A stretch of DNA of 64,000 bases, from contig JAFAFP010000173.1 of NCBI GenBank assembly GCA_023423415.1, positions 1 to 64,000 of the forward strand. The letters run 5' to 3'. This stretch comes from Pseudomonadota bacterium. GTDB taxonomy: Bacteria > Pseudomonadota > Alphaproteobacteria > Rhizobiales > Xanthobacteraceae. Made by a program: the position numbers and the translations under genes. This document shows, one piece after another, positions 44,366-51,294 of this stretch. The notes below the pieces were generated by a model, which was not told the origin of the DNA, did no database searches, and was given only the letters and a program-made list of their open reading frames with translations. The number at the start of each line of letters is the position of its first letter. Positions within the stretch are counted from its first letter, which is position 1.

Positions 44366-44632
44366 ATGGACGACTTTCGCATCGACCCGCCGCTCCTGGT
44401 CAAAGATACAACAAAGCCGCGGCGGCTCGAGACGCTTGCCGAGGCGCGCGCCTTTGTGGAAGAGGCTATGCGGCTAGGCCGGCCGCCGGCCTGGCGCGAC
44501 ATCTATCATCGACTTCGCACGGTGCGCAGCGACGATGAAGCAATCGAGACCGTCGGCGCGTTACGTGAGTTGCTCGAGTTGGAAGACCTGCTGGTGCCAC
44601 CCGAGTTGCCGTTGACCTGGCAGGCGCCCTGA
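44366..44632 (+). CDS. Conserved-looking hypothetical protein
   Basis: 88 residues: MDDFRIDPPLLVKDTTKPRR, then LAEARAFVEEAMRLGRPPAW, RDIYHRLRTVRSDDEAIETV and LRELLELEDLLVPPELPLTW. Compact, largely helical and charged; no domain recognised. The FNR-like box 67 bp upstream and coherent codon use argue that it is real. Unknown function, probably cytosolic. Confidence 0.6.
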   Translation: MDDFRIDPPLLVKDTTKPRRLETLAEARAFVEEAMRLGRPPAWRDIYHRLRTVRSDDEAIETVGALRELLELEDLLVPPELPLTWQAP

Positions 44633-44809
44633 CAGTCATGCTTGCCAGCACGTTCCGATCCCACGTCACGTCGCAGTCAAAATTGATGAAGCGCAATGTT
44701 CGGCCCAATTTTTTTTATTGTCTGGTTGAACAGGTCGGCGCCGCCGCTCGTTAGCCCGACGTGCTAGCCGCCACGCAGGCGGGGCACATCAAACGCAGGA
44801 GAGAATGAT

Positions 44810-45217
44810 ATGCGAATCTACACGCACGTTTGCGCGGGCGCATTTTTGCTCGCGCTGTTCGCAAGCGCCGGCACTGCCTTGGGCCAGACCGCGCCTGGCG
44901 GCAGCGGCGCACAAGAGAAGTTCAATCTCAGTCCTTCGCAGGAACGGGCGACCTTGCAAGGACTTCAAGGCGAACAATCGCAACCCGCCGCGCCGGGTTA
45001 CCAGGGACAGGTCGGCTCCAAGGTTCCGGATTCCATGAACGCCCGCCAGGAGCCCACTCAGGTGACCACGCAGGTGCCGCAGATGGAGAGCTACCTGTTC
45101 GTCAAGTTGCCGGACCGGATTCTCCTGATTGATCCCGACACCAAGCTGGTGGCGGAGATCGTGGCTGTCCCGCCCGGCACAACAGGAAGCGGCTCGTCGG
45201 ACTCGCCATCACGCTAG
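44810..45217 (+). CDS. Secreted DUF1236-like protein
   Basis: 135 residues with a signal peptide (MRIYTHVCAGAFLLALFASA, cleavage near ALG-QTA). The mature part is Gln/Pro/Gly-rich and ends in a conserved module YLFVKLPDRILLIDPDTKLV AEIV (in parts), as in DUF1236 proteins of rhizobia. GGAGAG lies upstream. A paralog with the same end (YVRLPDRVVLFDPETQTGWQ) sits at 63495-63902. Periplasmic, function unknown. It starts a tightly spaced rightward gene series to 46.5 kb. Confidence 0.78.
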   Translation: MRIYTHVCAGAFLLALFASAGTALGQTAPGGSGAQEKFNLSPSQERATLQGLQGEQSQPAAPGYQGQVGSKVPDSMNARQEPTQVTTQVPQMESYLFVKLPDRILLIDPDTKLVAEIVAVPPGTTGSGSSDSPSR

Positions 45218-45236
45218 CCGTATCAAGGTCCCTGCC

Positions 45237-45635
45237 ATGACGGTCACGCTGAACCGACTCTCTTATTTGCACGCGCAGAAGCTCATCAGCAATCGGCGCT
45301 GCATACTCGACGAGGGCGATCAATGGACCTATCACAAGCCGGCGCGGGCGGCGCAAAAGCGCTTCATCGAGGAGCACGGGCTTGCCGAGTTTGCCTTGTG
45401 GCACCTGGGCGAGGACGACGAACAGGCGCCAAATTCCAAGCACCGCTACCAGTTTCCGTATGGCGACTTCGAGCGGGTCCACCGTTGTGCGGTGCTTGCC
45501 GCACAGGCGCACGCCGACCAGTACGAATATGCCGACATCGAACGGGCTGCCGCCCACCTGTGTGAACTGCTTGACGCGCTGATGGGACTGAAGACCCGGA
45601 GTCCAAAGGACCAGGGACATGTTCGTTCCCGTTGA
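45237..45635 (+). CDS. Hypothetical protein
   Basis: 132 residues from the ATG at 45237: MTVTLNRLSYLHAQKLISNR, RAAQKRFIEEHGLAEFALWH, HRYQFPYGDFERVHRCAVLA, AHADQYEYADIERAAAHLCE. It looks like a soluble helical protein and is probably conserved in rhizobia, but no named domain is recognised. It follows the DUF1236 gene by 19 bp and overlaps the next gene by 17 bp, so it is part of a translationally coupled set with the NUDIX and HAD genes. Confidence 0.7.
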   Translation: MTVTLNRLSYLHAQKLISNRRCILDEGDQWTYHKPARAAQKRFIEEHGLAEFALWHLGEDDEQAPNSKHRYQFPYGDFERVHRCAVLAAQAHADQYEYADIERAAAHLCELLDALMGLKTRSPKDQGHVRSR

Positions 45636-45966
45636 CGTAGCCGCGCTTGCCATCACCATGTGGTCGGTCGCCGACAGCGTGCCGAGGCTGAGTGTTGAGG
45701 GGTTTTGCCGTGCAATCGCGGAACGCGCTGCGCCATTCGCCGACATGGAGAGGTGCCTGCGCAAGGAGCAGGAGACGCGCGCGCAGCTCATGCATACCTG
45801 GGCACAATTTCATCCCTCTGATCGCGCCCACTGCGTCCGGCTGATGACTGCCGGCAGTGTGGAAGTAACCTATACCGCGCTCCTGACCTGCCTCGAACTG
45901 CAGCGAGACGCGAGGAATATCCGGGAAAGGAATCAAGGCAGCCCGACCGGGCTGCGATCGCGATAA
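45619..45966 (+). CDS. Hypothetical protein
   Basis: 115 residues: MFVPVDVAALAITMWSVADS, RAIAERAAPFADMERCLRKE, HPSDRAHCVRLMTAGSVEVT, YTALLTCLELQRDARNIRER. Helical, no transmembrane segment or known domain. It overlaps the preceding hypothetical gene and ends 7 bp before the NUDIX gene. Coupled expression suggests a shared role, unknown. Confidence 0.65.
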   Translation: MFVPVDVAALAITMWSVADSVPRLSVEGFCRAIAERAAPFADMERCLRKEQETRAQLMHTWAQFHPSDRAHCVRLMTAGSVEVTYTALLTCLELQRDARNIRERNQGSPTGLRSR

Positions 45967-45973
45967 TGCGTCG

Positions 45974-46528
45974 ATGCGGATCGTTGAAACCAAGGTGCTA
46001 TTCGAGGGCTGGACGAAATTTCTGGCGGTAACGTTGCAATCCGACGGCCGCTCGACGCAGCGTGCCGTGCTCGATCACGGAGCCTCAGTCTGTGTGCTCC
46101 CTTACGATCCTGAAAGGCACCTGGCTCTGATGGTCTGCCAGATACGTATTCCGCTGCTGTATCTCGGTTGTCGCGAACCATTGATAGAAGCGATTGCCGG
46201 CCGCGTGGAGGACGAACAGCCCCAGCAGACCGTGCGCCGGGAAGCGATGGAAGAGGCCGGCCTTCGCATCCGCGACCTTGAACACCTGGCCACCTGCTGG
46301 TCGTCGCCGGGCGTCTCGACCGAACGATTCCACCTTTACTTCGCTAGTTATTCATCGGACGACCGCATCGGCACTGGCGGCGGGACCGACGAATTCGAAG
46401 ACATCACCGTGCGGGAGATCGCCCTGTCCGAACTGGCGAAGTCGGCGGATGAGGGCCGCCTCACCGACACAAAGACGCTCGTGCTCGTCCAATCATTGCG
46501 GCTGCGCCGGCCGGACTTTTTCAACTAG
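45974..46528 (+). CDS. NUDIX hydrolase, ADP-ribose pyrophosphatase-like
   Basis: 184 residues. The NUDIX box is GRVEDEQPQQTVRREAMEEA followed by GL (about residues 76-97), with GASVCVLPYDPERHLALMVC before it and STERFHLYFASYSSDD after it, the pattern of ADP-ribose/nucleoside-diphosphate-sugar hydrolases. The catalytic REAMEE core is intact. It would remove ADP-ribose or oxidised nucleotides during stress. Third of a coupled series; the HAD gene follows by 2 bp. Confidence 0.87.
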   Translation: MRIVETKVLFEGWTKFLAVTLQSDGRSTQRAVLDHGASVCVLPYDPERHLALMVCQIRIPLLYLGCREPLIEAIAGRVEDEQPQQTVRREAMEEAGLRIRDLEHLATCWSSPGVSTERFHLYFASYSSDDRIGTGGGTDEFEDITVREIALSELAKSADEGRLTDTKTLVLVQSLRLRRPDFFN

Positions 46529-46530
46529 CA

Positions 46531-47180
46531 ATGCAAGAGGACAAACGTATCATTTCAGAAAGACACCCGCGGATGACATCGACGGACTATCAATGCCGGG
46601 GGTCAAGCGAAGTTGTCGACGAGACTCTTCGTAACGTCTCGTTTATATTCGACCTTGACGGCACATTGGTCGACAGCATTTACCAACACATTCTGGCATG
46701 GCGCGAAGCCCTGGAGGCCGAGGGGATCAACCTCGCCGTCTGGCGCATCCATCGCAAGATCGGCATGAGTGGCGGGCTGTTCACCAACATGCTGCTGCGC
46801 GAGACCGGCTACAACATTGATCCGGCACGAATCGAACAGCTGCGGAAGCTGCACGCTTCCGCTTTCAATCGATACGCAACCGACATCCGGCCCTTACCGG
46901 GCGCGCGCGACCTTCTTTCCTTTCTGACTCAGGCACAAGTCCCCTGGGCGATTGCGACCAGCGGACTTGGGGGGAAACGGCGCGGCCGGTGCTTGAAAAG
47001 CTGGATGTCGATCTCGGCCAAATTCCCGTTGTTACGCGCGATCAAGTGAGATGGGGGAGGCCCGATCCGGATCTTTTTCTCGCCGCCGCCGCCCGATTGC
47101 GAATCGATGCTGAGAGGGCCTGGATCGTCGGTGATAGCGTCTGGGATATGCTGGCTGCGCGACGAGCCCGCGCGTTCAGC
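46531..47180 (+). pseudogene. HAD phosphatase (phosphoglycolate phosphatase-like), frameshifted
   Basis: Intact N-terminal part with motif I SFIFDLDGTLVDSIYQHILA, cap domain and motif II WAIATSG. At a run of six G (46970-46975) the frame shifts; the continuing frame reads ARPVLEKLDVDLGQIPVV, RWGRPDPDLFLAAAARLRID and motif IV AWIVGDSVWDMLAARRARA. After about 47180 the sequence no longer fits the family and joins a hydrolase fragment. A homopolymer slip could be a sequencing error, but the missing C-terminus cannot. Confidence 0.75.
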
Positions 47181-47189
47181 ATCGGTCGC

Positions 47190-47592
47190 CCGCACGAGCG
47201 GCAGGGCCGGGCAGGCAAGATCGGGGCGCCCTCCTCTCGAGCCAACCGCGTTCAACGGACGCTCGGCTGCCGCCACCAGCGCCGCGGCAGCGCCAGTGCT
47301 GACGCGGATAGCCGATCGGAAGGCGCCGCGTCGCGACGTATTGCGTGAGCCAGTCCGTCGCCCCAATGAGCCGGGCGCCAAGTAACCCGATGTTGAAGCG
47401 CAGGTGCGCCGTAGGCAGGTCGATCGCCTCCTCCTCGGCCGTGAGCAAGTCAAGCAACAAGGTCGCCAGCTTCGCCTCGTTGAGCACGCGCGCCACATAG
47501 CGGTTGCGCGAACTGTGCCGGCCGCTGCCGTGAGCAAACAGCACAATCGCTTGCGCACCCTCCGGCAGATTCAGGTCGCCCTCCAGCGTCAC
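47190..47592 (-). pseudogene. Dienelactone-hydrolase-like alpha/beta hydrolase fragment
   Basis: Minus strand: GDLNLPEGAQAIVLFAHGSG RHSSRNRYVARVLNEAKLAT (in parts), LLLDLLTAEEEAIDL, GLLGARLIGATDWLTQ; after a frameshift near 47320, IRVSTGAAAALVAAAERPL and GSRGGRPDLACPALPLVRA. The serine elbow is degraded and the C-terminal third is missing, replaced by the HAD tail. Such hydrolases often sit beside erythromycin-esterase-like genes. Confidence 0.7.
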
Positions 47593-47649
47593 CGGCCTGC
47601 CGTGACTTGGACTGGCCGCTCTTCAATCCGCTCTGTCATTTCATTCATT

Positions 47650-48024
47650 GTCGCACCTCGCCTAAACCGCGAAGGGAAATGTCTCCGGCCCTCCCGAGCT
47701 TCCCACTCAGCCGTGCTTTCGAGCGGCTTGACCGCCCGCGTCTCGTCGAAATGGAGCCGCGTCGAATTGCTCCGCCTTGTGGGCCGCGAAGTAGTGGCTT
47801 TGCCGCTCTGTCGCAGGACGGTAGATGACACCAATCGCACGCTCCAGCCGAGAACCGTGCAGGCCCGACATCACGTTGTCGCCGTCGCACCAGGTCAGCA
47901 GGAAGCGATCGGGTTGTGCCGAGGCAGGCGACCAGCGCATCACAAAGCGCGCCTCGTCAATCCGCTCCATCAAGGGGTAGTCCCGCTCCGAGCCGGACAA
48001 AGGGTAAGCGGCAGTACGTAGCAA
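47650..48024 (-). pseudogene. Erythromycin-esterase-like gene, internally deleted
   Basis: The N-terminal piece LLRTAAYPLSGSERDYPLME RIDEARFV (in parts) is followed directly by C-terminal family sequence GDNVMSGLHGSRLERAIGVI, YRPATERQSHYFAAHKAEQF and, in another frame, HFDETRAVKPLESTAEWE. About 350 central residues, including the catalytic His/Glu, are gone. With the neighbouring hydrolase and HAD fragments it marks a deletion-ridden zone. Confidence 0.7.
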
Positions 48025-48450
48025 CTCGATCAGCGCCGCGTACGATCGGCTATCTCAGCCCCGTTGAGTTAGAGCGCAAGGTGGGATTAGATTAACTCAT
48101 CTGGTACGATGGTGAGGTCACCCTCCGATTGTCCCAACCAGTCGCCGTCTGTCTCAATCGCCAATCGTCAGGCTGAAATCATGATGCGGATCGCGTCAGA
48201 GTTCGGTTTCACTCCGACGAGCAGACCAGAATATCGACACCTGCCAAGCGAGAGCGGTCGCTCTTCGATCAGATAACCGCCACGAACCATGACTGAGATC
48301 TGGGATCATGACGCCGCTGGCAACCCTAATCGGAACCGGGAGGATCCCACTCGGCACCTGATAATCAGGCGCAGATCCAGTCATTTGTCTGAATACATGG
48401 GACGGCGACGACTGGGCGGCCAACGCGCCGTTCATGATCTCTCCTTTTGT
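48025..48450. other. Intergenic, no supported gene
   Basis: Open frames up to 80 codons exist on both strands but lack ribosome sites, hydrophobic or domain patterns. Nothing recognised. Confidence 0.45.
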
Positions 48451-48939
48451 TCATGGTCTCTTCTCTTCGTCGCAACCGCGGTCGCGTCGATCTTGATCTC
48501 GCACAAGCCAGAAGACTCCGCCGAGCGCTAGAACTGCGATAGCCAACGCGAAAATTTGCTGGGCATCGGTTGCTGCCAGATCGATGATCATCAACTTGCG
48601 CACAATCGCTAGCAGGGCGATCAAAATGACGGTTCGTACCTGCACGATGCTACGGTGCCGTTCTGCTACCACCAACAATGACCGTTTGAACTCAAGCGCA
48701 ATGATGACCGTGAAGATCATACCGAAAATCGCTTGAAAGACAGAATAGTCGGCCGGATCAAAGCCGCCCGAGGCAACAACACTGATGAGAACTTTAACCG
48801 TCAGGTGCCAAACCGCAAGCATAACAACAATTGCAATCAGCCCACTGAGCAAGAGGATTACCGCGTGTTCGAATTTTTCGTAGAGTGTCAGGAGCCCCCA
48901 TTCAGCGCGCGCCGTTCGGAACTCGTCCCGAAGTTTCAT
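48451..48939 (-). CDS. psiE: PsiE-like phosphate-starvation-inducible membrane protein
   Basis: 162 residues; ATG preceded by GGAGGAGA. Four hydrophobic helices: AVILLLSGLIAIVVMLAVWH, YSVFQAIFGMIFTVIIALEF, TVILIALLAIVRKLMII and IFALAIAVLALGGVFWLVRD. The blocks LTLYEKFEHAVI and ALEFKRSLL are PsiE-family hallmarks. PsiE-type genes are standard cargo of stress-tolerance islands. Its biochemical role is unknown. Monocistronic, with a charged C-terminus. Confidence 0.85.
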   Translation of the reverse strand: MKLRDEFRTARAEWGLLTLYEKFEHAVILLLSGLIAIVVMLAVWHLTVKVLISVVASGGFDPADYSVFQAIFGMIFTVIIALEFKRSLLVVAERHRSIVQVRTVILIALLAIVRKLMIIDLAATDAQQIFALAIAVLALGGVFWLVRDQDRRDRGCDEEKRP

Positions 48940-49471
48940 AGTCTCCTCCTCGCACGTTCAGGCGTCGACGTGCTCGAACTTGCTACGCCTGACTCTTTCT
49001 CTCGGGGAACGGACAGATACGCCGCGCCGCCCCTACTTTGCATTCGAACTGGTTGTGGGTAGAGCGTCATTAAGCTCAAGAAATGTCGTTTGGCATATCG
49101 GTATAACAGGCAATCCAAGCTTTTGCGGTCGCCTGCCAGATTGAATAGTCGTGCGTCAAAGTCCCGGTCGAAAGCGGCTCGGGCTAGATCATCCACCTTT
49201 TCCGCAGGCAGTTTTCGCTTCAGGAACTCGCCTGGCCGCTTGCTTCAATTGGTCCAATGCGGCAGGCGATTGTCCAATCTTCGGACCGATCGGGCCAGCA
49301 CAAAATGCTTGCACATGATGATCTCATCAGCGGCAAGCGAGAGCACGTTACGCCTGACATAGCGTGGTGCGGCGAAAAGATTGAGCTCGAGTTAGACGAA
49401 GCAGCTTGCCGCGATCAGCGCCCCGGTGACGACGGCAGGATATCGAGACGGGACGACATTTCTGATCGTGA
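48940..49471. other. Intergenic with weak minus-strand frame
   Basis: A minus-strand frame (48936-49196, longer without a start) reads KVDDLARAAFDRDFDARLFN LAGDRKSLDCLLYRYAKRHF (in parts); it may be the tail of a lost gene. No family, no ribosome site. Nothing else seen. Confidence 0.4.
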
Positions 49472-49816
49472 TCATGGCCCGCGTGCCATGCGCTCGAAGC
49501 CGCACGCCTCCCGCAGTTGCGCGACAATTTGGTGGCGTGTGGTTTCAGGCTGCGAGCCAACCGTGGAGAGAACATCACGCAGCAGACGCCGCAAGCCGTG
49601 CAACTGATCGACCAAGTCGAGGACGACGGAGATTCCCTCAACGCTTACGTCCAGCTTCTCCTTGAGATCGCGGATCAACATTGCTCGCGCGAGATCTGTT
49701 TCGGAAAAGTCGTGCATCTCCCGGTCCGGGCCCGGAGCGAGCCATCCAGCCTCAATCCAGTCGCCAAGCGCATCCGCGTCAAGCTCGGCTCGCAGGAGAA
49801 ATTGGCGAGTCTCCAT
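49472..49816 (-). CDS. cbpM: CbpM-like chaperone modulator (MerR-like)
   Basis: 114 residues from the ATG at 49816, 2 bp after the CbpA stop. METRQFLLRAELDADALGDW IEAGWLAP (in parts) and HDFSETDLARAMLIRDLKEK fit a MerR-type helix pair. LDVSVEGISVVLDLVDQLHG completes the CbpM domain. CbpM binds the J domain of CbpA and blocks both its DNA and DnaK binding. Last gene of the dnaK-clpB-grpE-cbpA-cbpM operon. Confidence 0.85.
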   Translation of the reverse strand: METRQFLLRAELDADALGDWIEAGWLAPGPDREMHDFSETDLARAMLIRDLKEKLDVSVEGISVVLDLVDQLHGLRRLLRDVLSTVGSQPETTRHQIVAQLREACGFERMARGP

Positions 49817-49818
49817 GA

Positions 49819-50718
49819 TCAGGCCTCCATGGACGCGCGCGGATTGTTCGCTTTCGTCGAGCGCCACTGGTTCACGAATTGTTCGAGTGCGGGATCGGGT
49901 TTTTCCGGCAACATCACCTTGAGCGTAACGTATTCGTCACCGCGGCTTCCATCGGCCCGCGGCACACCTTTGCCTTTGAGCCGAAGCACGCTGCCAGTAT
50001 TGCTCCATTTCGGCACCTTCATGGTCACCGAGCCATCCGGCGTCGGCACTGTCACTTTGCCGCCGAGCACCGCGTCTGCGAGCGGTAGCGGAAGCTCCGC
50101 GTGAATATCATCGCCTTTCCGCGTAAATACGCGATGCGGGCGAACCTCGATCTCCACCAGTGCGTCGCCGGATGGCCCATCCCCGAGGCCGGGTCGGCCT
50201 TTGCCGCGAAGACGAAGGACCTGACCATCCCGCGTACCGGGTGGAATGTTCACATCAAGCACGGATCCGTCCGGCAGGGTGATCTGCTTTTTTCCTCCAT
50301 TGACGGCATCCAGGAAGTCGATCGCCATACGGTAGTGGACGTCCCCACCCCGCATCCGGACATTGGCGCGGCCGCCACTGCCGAAAACTTGGGAAAGGAT
50401 ATCGTCGACGCCGGCAAAATCGGCAAAGGCGTCGTCACTAGCGTAAGGCCCGCCCTCAGCGAAGTCGCGATAGTAACGCCGCTGAGGCCGCTCGGCTCCC
50501 GATGCATCGATCTCTCCGCGATCAAATCGCGCGCGCTTCTTTGGATCGCCCAGCAAATCATAAGCGGCCGAGACTTCCTTGAACTGCTCCTCGGTCTTTT
50601 TGTTACCGGGATTGAGATCGGGGTGCAGTTTCTTTGCCAGCCGGCGATAGGCCTTCTGAATATCCTGGTCGGATGCGTCCTTTTGCACGCCAAGGACCTG
50701 ATACGGATCGCCGGTCAA
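49819..50718 (-). CDS. cbpA: DnaJ-class co-chaperone CbpA
   Basis: 299 residues. J domain 1-70 with YRRLAKKLHPDLNPGNKKTE (HPD intact), Gly/Phe linker, then two beta-sandwich substrate domains (GKKQITLPDGSVLDVNIPPG, GDDIHAELPLPLADAVLGGK, VTVPTPDGSVTMKVPKWSNT). No zinc-finger CxxCxGxG repeats, so it is CbpA/DjlB type rather than DnaJ. The start overlaps grpE by 4 bp and CbpM follows. Stimulates DnaK ATPase. Confidence 0.93.
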   Translation of the reverse strand: MTGDPYQVLGVQKDASDQDIQKAYRRLAKKLHPDLNPGNKKTEEQFKEVSAAYDLLGDPKKRARFDRGEIDASGAERPQRRYYRDFAEGGPYASDDAFADFAGVDDILSQVFGSGGRANVRMRGGDVHYRMAIDFLDAVNGGKKQITLPDGSVLDVNIPPGTRDGQVLRLRGKGRPGLGDGPSGDALVEIEVRPHRVFTRKGDDIHAELPLPLADAVLGGKVTVPTPDGSVTMKVPKWSNTGSVLRLKGKGVPRADGSRGDEYVTLKVMLPEKPDPALEQFVNQWRSTKANNPRASMEA

Positions 50719-51281
50719 TCTGCGCCTCCATTACGGACGGGCGCGTGCGCATCCGCCGGTTCGGGTTGGCGCTTCGTCACGGCGACGCGGGCGGGGCGCA
50801 GCAGGCGATCGTGAAGTGTGTAGCCATCCTCGATAACGCGGGCCACGGTTCCGGGCTCGCGCGAAGGATCGCCGATTTCCATGACGGCTTCGTGCAGCAT
50901 CGGGTCGAACGGCTGGTCGAGCGCTTGGATCCTGCGGACACCAAAACGATCGAAGATCTGCTCAAGCCCCCGCTGGGTCGCCCGAACGCCTTCGATCAGC
51001 GCGGCGGCCTCGACCGATTCAGGCTGGTGATGCTCGATGGCGGCGATTGCACGATGCAGATTGTCGGCGACGGTCAGCAACTCACGCGCAAAGTCCGACA
51101 CGGCATACTGCCGCGCATCCTTGACGTTCTGTTCGGATCGTCGCCTTGTATTCTCGGCATCAGCCAGTGCGCGCAACATGCGGTCGCGCAACGACGCGTT
51201 CTCGGCCTGCAACGACGGCTCCGTTGCATCACCGGTTGAGTCGGCGGCGGACATGTCCACATTGTTTTTGGGCATGGCCAA
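50715..51281 (-). CDS. grpE: Nucleotide exchange factor GrpE (paralog 2)
   Basis: 188 residues: LQAENASLRDRMLRALADAE coiled coil, FARELLTVADNLHRAIAAIE, RFGVRRIQALDQPFDPMLHE and GTVARVIEDGYTLHDRLLRP. It is closely related to paralog 1 at 38714 (shared ENASLRDRM, ALAxAENTRRxx). It lies 13 bp after clpB and overlaps cbpA by 4 bp, inside the complete chaperone operon. Confidence 0.93.
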   Translation of the reverse strand: MAMPKNNVDMSAADSTGDATEPSLQAENASLRDRMLRALADAENTRRRSEQNVKDARQYAVSDFARELLTVADNLHRAIAAIEHHQPESVEAAALIEGVRATQRGLEQIFDRFGVRRIQALDQPFDPMLHEAVMEIGDPSREPGTVARVIEDGYTLHDRLLRPARVAVTKRQPEPADAHAPVRNGGAD

Positions 51282-51294
51282 TCTCCGGATGCGA

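Noticed and set aside
49517..50104. 195-codon plus-strand frame across cbpM/cbpA
   Set aside because: Antisense shadow of two well-supported chaperone genes.
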